A DNA stretch of 64,000 bases from Uranotaenia lowii (Eukaryota > Arthropoda > Insecta > Diptera > Culicidae): NCBI RefSeq assembly GCF_029784155.1, contig NC_073692.1:237850503-237914502 (forward strand). Reading direction: 5' to 3'. Shown one piece after another: positions 52,377 through 63,408 of the stretch (position 1 is its first letter; every line of letters starts with the position of its first letter). Position numbers and translations under genes: made by a program. The notes under the pieces were generated by a model. That model had not been told where the DNA came from and did not search any database. It was given only the letters and a program-made list of their open reading frames with translations.

Positions 52377-52458
52377 GACTTCCGGAGTTAAAAAAATCTG
52401 ATATTTCGCTGGGTCGAAGTGCGTTTGGCGCTGGTCACAATCGATTTGATCATGTAAG
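52377..52458 (+). other. Open segment ending at a splice donor
   Basis: One frame reads RRLPELKKSDISLGRSAF then GAGHNRFDHVR and stops at a good donor (GTAAG|GTGAGC). It is Lys/Arg-rich. No upstream acceptor was identified. It lies downstream of the two-exon segment in the same element and strand. Confidence 0.25.
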
Positions 52459-52731
52459 GTGAGCAATTATCCTGAGTTACCGTTTTACGTTTTACCTTCA
52501 ATTTGTGTTCTTTCTTTTTTCGCCACCCATGCTTTCATTGGTACGTATGCTTAATTTTGAATTTAAATTTAGAAAAATTGTTAGATTTTTCGTGTTTACA
52601 AATTGTATTTCACAAATGAAATATATTCTGTAATTATGATTTCAAAAGAATTTATTCTGAAAAATATTTCTGTACAAATCGATTTATAAATTCTTGTTTG
52701 ATTTCTTTGAATTAATAAACATTTAAATATT

Positions 52732-52964
52732 CGCGTGAGCTTTCATTACGTCGTATGAAACATCTTAAAAAAACACAGAAAACTGCTGCAAAAGTTATCT
52801 AAACAACTTCAGAATTTGTATCAAACATATAGAATCTGTTGTCCTGGCTACAATTATTCTAAATGGAAAGAAGTCGCGACTAGTTTATGTCAGTTTTTGT
52901 ATTTTTTCGTAATAAAACTATTTGTTTACATTTTGTTTCATACGACGTAATGAAAGCTTACGCG
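52732..52964. repeat. 233-bp inverted-repeat unit (MITE-like)
   Basis: CGCGTGAGCTTTCATTACG... at 52732-52761 pairs with its complement at 52935-52964, about 28 of 30 positions. No clear target duplication. It lies inside the 4.2-kb element and could be an independent MITE. Confidence 0.65.
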
Positions 52965-53679
52965 CTCAATCTTTAAAAGATTTGGACTGTTCACTAATTG
53001 ATTTTTTTTAACTTTGATTATAATTTACATGAATTTAACTTTTTCTTTGAATATTTTAGTAAAATTCAGATTAGTCACATGTTTTATCCCAATTTTCAAT
53101 TTATTCATTGTTTTCTGTGCACATCGTTATTATGCTAAACTTTTTTGTCCCAAATCTCAAGAAAATTTGACATGTTAAATCAGACCCAATATACTTTTAA
53201 AATTATGCTGTGGTAAGACTAGGGATGAATCATCCGCAAAGGATGAAAATTCTCGAAACAGACATAAAATCTCTGGTAAGATAACACGAGTGGATATTTT
53301 TTTTATAAAAATGTAAAGAACCAGAAGTATTTTTAAGTTTACTGAGAAATCCATTTTGTTAAAAGAATTTTATTTATTTTAATAATTCCAGATTTCAAAA
53401 TAAAATATGTGTGAATCAATATTATTAACGCATGTTGTAATTCAACGATGACATCCCTTTATTTAGCATGGATATTGGAAAACAATTCCATAAATTACAT
53501 TTTCAAATGTTAGGTCTCAGGCATTTTACGTCATTTGGAATGGAAATTTAAGTCTCCGAAAATTTATGTCTTCAAGCGTTTCTGTCTTCTGAAGAATAAT
53601 TTTATGTCAAAAGTGATGCTTCAATTTTGTGCATCTTATTTGACATAAATTTACACCAAAAATTTAATAGTGTGTTTTT

Positions 53680-54178
53680 ACCGAAATAACGAACTTTGAT
53701 GTGAGATAACACGAGTCGATTCGAGAAAGTGCTCCATGCTAAAATAACGTCGTTTTAACTGAGCCTCTAATGCTCATCAGAATGGATATGTTTCGCTTGT
53801 AGTGTCGTCCGAAAATGCCAATAATATTTACTGAAAACTGTGAAACGTTCGTAAATGTTTACCGAACATCGTAAAACATTCGGTAATTTCAGTTTTGGTG
53901 CACGGCGTATAACGCGAAATGATTCGAGACTCGAGTCATCTCGCGTAATAATCTGTGCATCATAAACTCAAATTATCGAATATTTTACGGTGTTCGGATA
54001 AGACTCCTAAATTTGGCAGTTTTCGGTTAATATTACTGGTATTTTCAGACGACACTACAAGCGAAACATATCCATTCTGATGAGCATTAGAGGCTCAGTC
54101 AAAACGACGTTATTTTAGCATGGAGCACTTTCTCGAATCGACTCGTGTTATCTCAAATCAAAGTTCGTTATTTCGGTA
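53680..54178. repeat. Internal inverted repeat, arms about 160 bp
   Basis: The left arm 53680-53840 (ACCGAAATAACGAACTTTG start) is nearly the reverse complement of 54017-54178, with a 176-bp spacer. The spacer itself has CGAGACTCGAGTC-like small palindromes. It would form a long hairpin in RNA or single-stranded DNA. Confidence 0.75.
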
Positions 54179-54862
54179 AAAATAAAAAATACCCATTTTT
54201 CGGTAAAAAATACCGATTTTTCGGTAAATATTACCGAATTTTCGGTAGTAATTACAGACATATCGGTAAAAATCACCGGATTTTTGGTAAATATTACCGA
54301 ACTTTTTGAAGTTGTCTGGTAAAATTTACCGGTAATTCGGTAGTAATTACAGATATTTCGGCAAACTCTACAGATTTTTCGGTAAATATTACCGATATTT
54401 TACAGTTTTTTCGGTAAAAATGATCCATATTTCGATTATAATTACGGTATTTCGGTGAAAATTTTAGGGATTTCGGTAAAAATTTTGGGGATTTCGGTTA
54501 GAGTTCTAGGTATTTCGGTAATAATTACAGGTGTTTCGGTGAACTGTACCGGTTGCTCGGTTCATATAACCGAGCTTTATAGTTTTTTGGTTAAAAATGA
54601 CCGACCTTTCGGTAATAATTAAAGACATTTCGGTTCAACAATACCGGTTTTCGGTAATATAACGAGCTGTCATGTTAACAACTGTCAATATTTTGACAGA
54701 AGATCTGCCGAGTTTTGGTTATTTTTTACCGAAAAAGGTCCGTAATATTTGACAGCTGTCACTCCTCGGCCATGAAAAAATTACCGAACAGTTTAACGAA
54801 CTCCACATGTTAGGATTTCGGTAAAATAATTACCGAACTCGGTAATTTTCGTTTACTGTGTA

Positions 54863-55745
54863 GCTGTCAAAACAGTGCAGCACCATCATCCAATTGGAAT
54901 CTCACCAATGCGCAATGCATATGGCGAATCTTGTTGGTCTTCGATCAGGAGTGAATGGATCAGGCAGTGAGTGAGTGATACATGAAACCGATCATTAGCA
55001 TAATTTGTTTGATTTTAAACATAGCAAATTAATAAATTTATTTGCTTTTATGACGTTTTTTAACATCAGTATGATAAAAATCAAATTGTAGTTGTGTTTG
55101 TGAGGGAAAGATGTTCACTCTCGCCGTGTTTTTCAATTTTTACAAGTTCTCTTATTAAACTGTCGTCCGTCACGTTAAAATTACTGAGAATTTATGGTGT
55201 TCCTCACAACTGTTTGATTTTTCTCGTCCTGCAAAAAATAATTTTGAATTTCAAATAAATCAGGCAGACACTGAGTGAGCGACATTCAGTATGGATCAGT
55301 TTATCTCACTCATCTCCAATATGCGATGTTTGCAAAACCGATGATTTTGAATGATGCGACTCGGTTTGCATAGCTGAGTGGAGCGCTGATCGAGATTGCA
55401 TACCAGTCAGGCGAAGCAGTTGTGAGAGGCGCTATCCCATTATACAATCAGAATGTTTCCAACAAGAAACGCGTCCTGAGTGTTTGTTTTGATTGATTTT
55501 CGGAACACTGCCATGACTTTTGATACGCGGGAATAAAAACGAAAGTTGTATGGGGGTCAAACCATTACTAAAACCCTATCCTGGTCCAAAAACATCCTTT
55601 GACGAACGCTAGCATCGATTGAAAAAAACACCACGATAGAATAAATCAGTTTACGAACATGCCGTATGATGTATCGCCCAGTCCAAGGTGAGTATGTATA
55701 GGAGGTGTATAACAATATGTGAAATTCCCAGGGGTATGGCATCCC
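54863..55745. other. Unassigned sequence
   Basis: AT-rich with GAGTGAGTGA-type simple motifs. No coding or paired ends were found. Confidence 0.4.
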
Positions 55746-55747
55746 TA

Positions 55748-56641
55748 CCCAAGCAACCAAAAGTCACATATTTACTTGAATGAAGGCATTGAAAGTTACA
55801 TATTGGCTGACAAAGAGAATCAACTGCCCAATTCCCTTTAGTGAACTTTATGTACTCATTAATGTACTTGAAAGATGCAAAAGTGATTAATAAGTACGTT
55901 GTATGTGACTTGTTTTGCCCAATTCCCATTAGTGAACTATATGTGCTCATTAACGAACTTGAAAGCTGCAAAAGTGATCTATACGTACGTTATACGGGAC
56001 TTAAGTCACATAAAGGGCACAACAGTGCCCAATACGGGATTTGGTTAGTTACCTCAAGGGCACAAAAGTGCTCAAACGGGATTTGATAAGTCACAAAAAG
56101 TGCATTGATGTGCTTTCAAAACCAAATCACCTCTTCGAGTTTTAGTTTCAGTTAGAACAACATCTAGGCGTAGTCTCGTGGTAGCGTGTTCGATTCTCAC
56201 CACGAAGGTCGGGGTTCGATCCCCAAGCGGGGCAAGTTTTTTTTCAATAAGTAATTTTGTACATGAGTGACCATTCTGATGCGATATATGTAGGAAATGT
56301 AGGAAAAAAGCAATTCAGAAATTTGTCGAGTTTGAAATCCGGCGCGTGGCATCATGGCGGCACCGGTACAGAACACAGTAAATAATCAAAAGAAGGTGAT
56401 ATGAACCGAAGCCAACGGTTCAGTTGAGATAGAGAGAAATTTTTTTGCTCATTTTGCGATTTTTTGGAAGCTGAATTAAGAGCCCGCTGGAAGCTGAATA
56501 GAAGATCATTAAACTTGTTTTGGAACTTGAAAGTATCAATAAGAACTTAAATTTTGAGCTGCATAGAACGTACTTCATATCAATGATGGGGCTGAGTAAG
56601 CGTTTTTGTACCTGTTTTATGGGACTTTTGGTTGCTTGGGT
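55748..56641. mobile_element. TA-flanked MITE with CCCAAGCAACCAAAAGTC ends
   Basis: Inverted ends CCCAAGCAACCAAAAGTC are flanked by TA (55746-55747 and 56642-56643). Inside are two 90-bp tandem units (CCCAATTCCC... at 55828 and 55918), further AGTGC/GGGCACA motifs, and a tRNA-like segment. No transposase; 894 bp. Confidence 0.8.
56166..56236 (+). other. tRNA-like segment within the MITE
   Basis: GCGTAGTCTCGTGGTAGCG matches an A box and GGGGTTCGATCCCC forms a perfect T-arm with B box, giving a tRNA-like layout. No acceptor stem pairs at the ends and it is inside a MITE, so it is most likely a captured or SINE-type tRNA relic, although it might still be transcribed by polymerase III. Confidence 0.55.
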
Positions 56642-57129
56642 ATTCTTGTCATTGTATTTGACAACCATCAAAATTACGGGCCCACGATTTTTTGGGTCCA
56701 TAACTGTCAAGGAACCGGACTAAATGTCAAATCCTAGAGAATTATGAATAACGGCACACTACACGGAAAAATTGAGTTATTCATAAAATGTATTGTGATT
56801 ACACCTTCAAAATAACTAGTCGGTTGTTGCTCAAAATTTGAATATCCCCAATTCAATTTTGAGTAGTTTTGGGTTGCCAATATACATATGCGAACTAAAA
56901 TTCGATTATTCAGTTCTGTATAAAAAGTTTGCTGTTGTTGGAATCTGTTGAGAAGGGATGTTCAAAGCTAATTGTGAGCTTTTTTGCGGAAAAGACAAGA
57001 AAACAAACCGCGTGTGTTGTGATGGTTTCTATTTTCAATCGTTTTTTGTTGGTGTAATCTTTATTGTTTACTCGTAAAAGGTACATTGCTCAACATTTAA
57101 CGATTCTTGTATTTAATTGTTCGATTTTA

Positions 57130-57371
57130 GGGTGGATGCTAACGATTATCATCCGATGGGTATCTGGAAGAAAGAGCCCCACGACCATCTATTTTCTATT
57201 CTTAATAGGGCGACCCAAAGGTGTGGCTAGAAGTATCGACAACAGCTCAACATGCCTCGGTGATCAATCCCTTTGGAAAGGGCGCTTTGGTCAATTTACT
57301 AAGACCGACGGGAAAACTTCACGTCGATAGGCAGCTGATCAGTGTTGGTTGTACCGGATATTCAATGTTTG
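57130..57371 (+). other. Exon-like open segment of unknown identity
   Basis: After a GTTCGATTTTAG acceptor, one frame reads VDANDYHPMGIWKKEPHDHL and on for about 33 codons. A second frame, entered by a second possible acceptor (TATTCTTAATAG near 57208), reads KVWLEVSTTAQHASVINPFG and on to SVGCTGYSMFG, ending at a strong donor (GTTTG|GTAAGT). The two readings may be one exon with a 1-nt frameshift. No family is recognised. The sequence at 56752 (CACGGAAAAATTGAG) looks like the start of another TIR element, so this could be its cargo rather than a host gene. Between 56644 and 57130 nothing else is seen. Confidence 0.3.
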
Positions 57372-57414
57372 GTAAGTGACGAGAATTTCAATATTCTGAC
57401 TACAACTGGTAGAT

Positions 57415-58379
57415 TTTTTTTTTTTTTGTAAATTCTTTATTTGAAACGGCTCATACCTTTAGGCTTTAAGGAGCCAAACTCGTTTTGTTTGATAACAATT
57501 GTGTGCTTATATCTAGTTCACTTTTAAAGAAAAAAGAAGATAGATAGGGAAATATGAAAATAAGAAGAAATTATAGACGAAGATCAATAGCTTTTAGGAA
57601 AAGATATATTTCGAACATGTAGTCCAAGTCTCTCACACCCAGCACATCTCTCACTGGAACATAGGGTGGTTTTCCTCGGACCCGAAGGGAGTCTATCAAA
57701 TTCGTTCTAGCGACAAGATGGACCTCGCACGACCAAACAATATGCTCGATGTCGTGCGTGGTAACCTTGGCCGCAACTACACAAATTGCTGCTAGCAATA
57801 TTCAAACGATAGAGTACCGCGTCTAAGGAATAATGATTGGACATGAGACGGGAAAATATACGAATAAAATCTCGACTCAGGTCCAATCTATTAAACCAGG
57901 GTTTGAGGCTTACCTTTGGGATAATCGAGTGGAGCCATCGACCCAACTCATCCTCGTCCCATTTGCGCTGCCAGTTGACAAGAGAGTTCCTTCGAACTAT
58001 GAAGTAAAATTCGTTGAAGACGATTTCACGGTGATATGTGTCGCCTTCCATCGCCCCCACCTTTGCCAGAGAGTCCGCCCTCTCATTACCCAATATCGAG
58101 CAATGTGAGGGGACCCAAACGAAGGTGATGGCAAAGCAACGTCTTGATAAAGCACTCAGAGTCTCCCGTATCTTCCCGATGAAATACGGTGAGTGCTTTC
58201 CTGGTCTTATTGAACGGATTGCTTCAACAGAACTGAGGCTGTCCGTTATAATATAGTAGTGTCCTACTGGCCTTGAAACGACGCTGTCCAACTCCCAGTA
58301 AATGGCTCCTTATTCTGCGATGTATACCGAGCATGGTGGATGGAGGTTATATGAGGCAGTAGCTATTTCGTTAAAAACG
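57415..58379 (-). mobile_element. 5'-truncated copy of the I-clade retrotransposon
   Basis: A 10-bp duplication ACTGGTAGAT (57405-57414 and 58380-58389) flanks 965 bp that match the last part of the full-length element from the middle of RNase H to the A tail. The reading frame is broken by a 4-bp insertion (GTCGTGCGTGG against GTCATGG) at about 57757 and by stops in the upstream RNase H part. It lies within what would be an 80-bp intron of the surrounding exon-like segments. Confidence 0.9.
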
Positions 58380-58423
58380 ACTGGTAGATAAACTAATTGT
58401 TCAATTTCTCCTGTTTTAGAAAA

Positions 58424-59470
58424 CCATCAGATATCAACGCCTTTTGATGAAAAAAAGTCTGCAAAGTAGCTTTCTGGCGTTCCGAGTGACATCCGCATAT
58501 TGATTTCTGGCCAAAGGGCTATAACTAAATGTGCCAACAGTCGCCAAAATATTTGGAAATGATTTCCGATGGGATTGGCTACTTTTCTACGTAAATGGAT
58601 GCGGTGTCCGCTGGAGCTGCCAAACGAAACTAAAAAAGCAGTTCAAAACCGAGCACAGCTAGTAGAAACAAACCAAGATAAGACGCTTGTATTTTTTTTT
58701 TGCTTTCATTCATTCAAGTTTCTTTTTTTCGAATTGCAGCATAAACGTTTGGAAATACCAACCAGTGCCAAGAACCCGCATGAAAATTTAAGAAAACTGA
58801 AATGGGATGAAAGCAAATGTAAGCTTTTTGCCAGGACAACTTTTCCAACTATCAAGATTGCATTATGGTTCCGCCGGAGCAAGCTTCCAAGATCGCGATA
58901 ATCCTTCTCGTCCGATCAGTTTGAAAGAAGAAACTGGTTCTGACGATGGCCTTCACTATAATCCCAACGATTCTGGTTGGCTGCTGGATAACTTTAGACT
59001 TACGCATATTTGGTCCTTCCATGTGGATCTTCTACAGCGGTAACAAAAAAGGATAACATTTTTCAGGTCAGTCAATGTGCAACATGAAAATTTTAAAAAT
59101 TTGTAAAGCTACACTAGAACAATCCTAAAGTTTAAGTCACCGTTCAAAGATCGCTTCAAAAGTTTTGTGATTGCTTTGAATTTTGTAAATGTTTCTGAAT
59201 AGTAATTTTAATTCCAATAGACAGCGCTAAGTCATTTTAGTTTAGAAATATTTTATTAATTAAAAATTTATTTTTTTTGAGATTTTTTTTTACATTACAA
59301 ATTGATTATTGTACAGTACAATAATCAGTTTGTATTGTAAAAAAAATACAATTTTTACTATTTAAACGAGTTAAATTAAATTCTTTTTACAGATCCTTCG
59401 TTCCCTTTTGGCATTGACGTTGGCAACATGGACGTTAATCAGTTTCAGACGTTGAAAGTTCCGATTTGAG
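58424..59470 (+). other. Further exon-like segments downstream of the truncated copy
   Basis: A TTTCTCCTGTTTTAG acceptor at 58423 follows the truncated element, but the joined frame stops after about 16 codons. A TTCGAATTGCAG acceptor near 58741 leads to segments including an ATG frame at 58807-59043 (YGSAGASFQDRDNPSRPISL and on) that reaches a donor GCG|GTAAC. TTCTTTTTACAG at 59392 opens a final segment reading DPSFPFGIDVGNMDVNQFQT to a TGA. No single continuous protein could be assembled. A decayed gene or element is as likely as a working one. Confidence 0.25.
59289..59341. repeat. Short hairpin
   Basis: TTACATTACAAATTGATTAT and its near-complement form a stem of about 24 bp around GTACAGTAC. 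It is isolated, with no flanking duplication noted. Confidence 0.6.
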
Positions 59471-59471
59471 C

Positions 59472-60177
59472 CATGTGAGGTTTGCTGCTGAAATTAAAAA
59501 TATGAAATGATATTCCGACACCGAGGTGGCTACCTACCTACCGACTGCGCCATTGTCGTGAACGACCAGACATTCACACCAAAATAGCCATTTTCTTTCA
59601 AGGCCTCGTTATTTTTTTTTCACCAAAAACTTTAAACTTCGCGAACGATCCGTCTATTTCAAGCTTGCTCTATAAACTGACTCCTCTCATGCATGTGCTC
59701 ATTTTTCGAGCTACAGGATATTCTCGCACTCTCTTATCAAGCGTTGTCTGTTGAGTATTTCCCATGATACTCTCTCTCGCATGCCTTTTTTCTTGACAGG
59801 AACATCGATGTTCTCGAAATCGATTAACCAATTATTATTGTATACAGGGTAGTTCACACGAACTGTTAACACTGTTAATTAATTAATATAATTTAATTCA
59901 TTCCAATGAAATTAATATTTATTCTATCTATTATCAATATTCTCTACAGTGGCTTGTCGTATTTGAAATTGGCAATAAAGATTATATTTCTACGCACTAG
60001 AATTATTTTTTGTGATATTTTGAGAAATTTCATTTATTTTTACATTTTTATAAACATTTTGAAAATGCATGGGCATCCCCATGTCAAATTATACAGAATC
60101 GACTAACTGGCTGAAAGCTCAAAATGTATAAAAGCTTTTTGCTCACGCTCTGCGTAAAGCGCCCGAAGTTAAAACTA
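59472..60177. other. Unassigned sequence
   Basis: AT-rich; no coding, and no paired terminal repeats seen. The open frame at 59906-60106 is low-complexity and lacks motifs. Confidence 0.4.
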
Positions 60178-60464
60178 CACTGACCGAAATCGGGCTATAG
60201 GCTTTATTAGGTTTTCTAGTGATTTTGCACTAAAGGAAAATCCAATACTTTTTACAAATGTTCGCACAACATGAAATGTATAGATTTGTGTTCCGATTAT
60301 ATTTATTAGAAATTTCAATGAATGTTAAAGTTAGTTGATTTGATTTTAATTACAGATAAATGCAGTGAATTAAATGTTTTCTTTCTCAAGTAAATAATAA
60401 ATCGCAATTTCAGTTTAATTGATTTTATTTACTTAACTTAATTAACTTATTCATGTTTATTTAT

Positions 60465-60975
60465 AATTCATCCATGCAAGGTCGTCTGCATTTTTGACTT
60501 GAAATCAATCGACGTTCCTCGTTAACATGCTGGAACCTGCTACTAATCCATCGTGAGTAAAATTGCTACTTGGTGCACACTAGCATCTTTCCGGCGGACA
60601 ATCGTATACGTGCCGGCGAAGATAACGTTTCAGGGGTGCAGATATTCGTTACCTAAAGCAAAATGAAAAAAAATATTACTAAATAACTAACATTTTTGAT
60701 AATATTTTCGATGACGAATATTGTCTATTCTATCTTACCTGAGGCTCCACGAAAACCTTGCGAATATAATTTGAATATCCAGCTCAGAGAGTGAAATTAG
60801 TTTGAAGCTCACGGAAGAAGGATCTCTTCTATTCACCAGATAGATTTTTCCTGCTGGGAAAGCAATAAGAATGATTTTAAAAATTATGAAAAACAATGAC
60901 ATTTTGTTACGTACCTTTTCATCCTTCACTTAATAAGCGAATGAAAAGGGCAGAACATTCCAGCTGAATTGTATG
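60465..60975 (-). other. Exon-like segments at the 3' side of the minus-strand cargo
   Basis: Minus strand: a segment bounded by TTGCTTTCCCAGCAG and CCTCAG|GTAAG (60741-60862) reads KIYLVNRRDPSSVSFKLISL and on. After TTTTGCTTTAG (about 60655) a segment reads VTNICTPETLSSPARIRLSA to a TAG, followed by AATAAA. The two do not join in frame as simple exons, so either a different acceptor is used or the gene is broken. An upstream ATG frame near 60990 reads MVKKSKTLIVAGKNGEEDGN. None is recognised. Confidence 0.3.
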
Positions 60976-61227
60976 ATTGGATCATATTTCCGTCTTCTTC
61001 GCCATTTTTGCCAGCTACAATTAGTGTTTTTGATTTCTTTACCATCATGACCTGCTACTCGTTACAATAATACAACAGGTAACTTAATGTATACAATGGA
61101 TCAGTTAATAGTTAATAAATACATTTTTAAACATTTTTAAATCCGTTTAACTACAGACAAAGTTCAAGTATGCGACTCTAGATTACGGTTCATTTGTAGT
61201 TTTCTTTAGCACAGCAATATACATATA

Positions 61228-62409
61228 CACTGCCGGCCAAAAGTTTGGGATCACCCACTAAAAAACATGCAAATTTTGATCGTTCATATCTCAGCCGTCT
61301 CAGGACATATTGAAAATCTTCTGATCTCATTTGAAAGATAATGAACAATAGCTATCTCGGAGGTATTTTGCCCAAACATAATGTTTTAGTTTTGAACTTA
61401 AAACTTAACCTAAAGTTATAACATTTTCAAAAAATCGCACTCAATATTCAAAGCCGATCATCTCGGGATAGGGTGGACCAAATCTCAAAATTTGAGTGGC
61501 ATTAAAATTCCTGTTCTTTACTTCTCAAAACACAATCAAAAAATTTTGTGAAAAAATTCAAAAACGTATTTTTATTTAATAAAATAGACACTTGAGTTGT
61601 CGTCCAAAAGTTTGGGATCACCACTTTATATGGTGAGTTTTGGATCATTCTTATAAAAACATGCAAATTTATTTTATTCATATCTTTCTCATCTAACATC
61701 GTATTGCAGATCTGAAGGGTTCATTTGGAAGCTAAGGAATTGAAATTTTTTAATAAATTCATTCAAAAATTATATTTTGAAGTGATAACCATTAAAACTG
61801 CACCTGAAATTTATTGTTTTTTTGAAAGTCCCCAGATTTTTTTTATAGTTCTCACCTCAAAATATAATTTTAAAATGCATTTATTAAAAAACAACAATTC
61901 CTTAGCTTCCAAATGAACCCATCAGATCTGCAATACGATGTTAGATGAGAAAGATATGAATAAAATAAATTTGCATGTTTTCATAAGAATGATCCCAAAC
62001 TCACCATACAAAGAGGTGATCCCAAACTTTTGGACGACAACTCAAGTGTCTATTTTATTAAATAAAAATACGTTTTTGATTTTTTTCACAAAATTTTTTG
62101 ATTGTGTTTTGAGAAGTAAAGAACAGGAATTCTAATTCCACTCAAATTTTGAGATTTGGTCCACCCTATCCCGAGATGATCGGCTTTGAATATTGAGTGC
62201 GATTTTTTGAAAATGTTGTAACTTTAGGTTAAGTTTTAAGTTCAAAACTAAAACATTATATTTGGGAAAAATACCCCCGAGATAGCTATTGCTCATTATC
62301 TTTCAAATGAGATCAGAAGATTTTCAATATGTCCTGAGACGGCTGAGATATGAACGATCAAAATTTGCATGTTTTTTAGTGGGTGATCCCAAACTTTTGG
62401 CCGGCAGTG
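61228..62409. mobile_element. Tc1-like non-autonomous foldback element
   Basis: Two arms of about 590 bp are reverse complements, with ends CACTGCCGGCCAAAAGTTTG and TA at 61226-61227 and 62410-62411. The CACTGCCGGCCAAAAGTTTGG end is typical of Tc1-like elements. The mirror open frames at 61502-61699 and 61938-62135 are palindrome artefacts. It is nested within the 3.6-kb element, between its exon-like segments. Confidence 0.85.
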
Positions 62410-62668
62410 TAGAATAGCATTTCCCGTAAGTGAAGGATTTTTAAAGAAATGTCGCAGCTTATTGCAGCTGATGGATACCCGTCCATCTGTCTTCCATGCT
62501 ATTGGTAAAGAAAACCGACCTATTATTTGCGCTATTTAAAATGCCGAATAAAATCCATTTGTTGTTGTCTTCTTGAGTTTGCCATCCTCGAATAAGGATA
62601 TTTATATTTATCCTCAGAATTTTGTAGGACACTTTAATAATTATTGTATTTTATCATAATTCAGTCTG

Positions 62669-62846
62669 TTAGAAAACCAGGAGCCATCGATAAAATATTA
62701 CACCTGAAATAACAAATAACGAAACATTTAAGCCTCTTAGTGTATATATAGTATACCAATTCAAATATACCTTTAGGATATGATCCTTCCGGAACAATGT
62801 TGTTTGGTCCTAATATTGGCGTGGGACTGAAACCCGTGAAGCAATT
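62669..62846 (-). other. Two in-phase terminal exon-like segments
   Basis: On the minus strand, 62846-62771 follows ACATTTTCAG and reads NCFTGFSPTPILGPNNIVPE then GSYPK. It ends at a donor (AAAG|GTATAT) and joins in phase, across a 67-bp intron with a TTGTTATTTCAG acceptor, to 62703-62669, which reads GVIFYRWLLVF and a TAA stop. The in-phase junction and the short intron of normal size support a real gene end. Function unknown. Confidence 0.4.
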
Positions 62847-62863
62847 CTGAAAATGTCGATTTA

Positions 62864-63058
62864 GTTTTGTATGTATGCTCGGATGTTTTCTGTTGGACGC
62901 TGCACAGTTCCATTTCTTCCAAATTCTATTTCATCCTCCGTGTCTAGCCTTCCCGATGTTCCATTAACATCTTTCGGATGATATGATAAGCACTTTCTGC
63001 AATTGAACTGATCGGGTTTGGCCGTAGAAGTGACCACACGACCGTTACTACGCTCTGT
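62864..63058 (-). other. Open segment with a CxxC motif
   Basis: A 65-codon frame, TERSNGRVVTSTAKPDQFNC followed by RKCLSYHPKDVNG and TEDEIEFGRNGT, with one CxxC pair. It is preceded in frame by a stop and an A10 run at 63122-63131, where slippage could have shifted the frame. It precedes the terminal exons at 62846, but no donor fits cleanly. It may be part of a damaged copy. Confidence 0.3.
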
Positions 63059-63312
63059 TTAAAACTGCTGCTGCCGGATGAGCAGAATTTTAAGGAACAT
63101 GGAAATTCGATGCCCAAAAAGGTATTTTTTTTTTCCCGCTGCTGGTACCCTTCCGCCGATTCGAACCTGCCCGATTTGCACTGCTGCTTGAATGGTGGAA
63201 CTCTGGAATGCCTCTGCAAACTGCTTATCGGATTCTTCCTCCGGATCGTTGTGCGAGAATGAAAAAAAATGGATTTACATTTCTTGCCATATACAAAGAG
63301 GCGTTCACTTAC

Positions 63313-63408
63313 CATTATCGCTACCGTTGAGCATCCTTGACACAATATACTTGGCAGCTTCCACTTCGACATCCAGTAACTCGTCCATACATTTTTTTCC
63401 TCGAACAG
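63313..63408 (-). other. Internal exon-like segment
   Basis: Minus strand, bounded by a TTTTTCACCAG acceptor and an AATG|GTAAGTG donor, 96 nt. The open reading is CMDELLDVEVEAAKYIVSRM then LNGSDN, acidic and helix-prone. The best acceptor for the next exon is GATAAGCAG near 63216, giving CRGIPEFHHSSSSANRAGS in phase until the A10 run. Not recognised. Confidence 0.35.

Larger units (their letters stand above)
50653..54860. mobile_element. 4.2-kb TIR element with TTCGGTAA array and exon-like segments
   Basis: Perfect terminal inverted repeats of at least 33 bp begin CACAGTAAACGAAAATTACC and are flanked by TA (50651-50652 and 54861-54862). The right 500 bp holds about two dozen TTCGGTAA/TTACCGAA motifs, and fewer lie at the left end. 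Inside are exon-like segments (51534-51706, 51790-51848, 52377-52458), an inverted repeat with arms of about 160 bp (53680-53840 and 54017-54178) and a small MITE-like inverted repeat (52732-52964). No known transposase motif is seen. Confidence 0.8.

Noticed and set aside
56166..56236. Possible tRNA gene
   Set aside because: A and B boxes are present, but no acceptor stem pairs and it sits inside a MITE; annotated as tRNA-like only.
61502..62135. Two opposite 65-codon open frames with nearly identical peptides
   Set aside because: Artefact of the Tc1-like palindrome arms.
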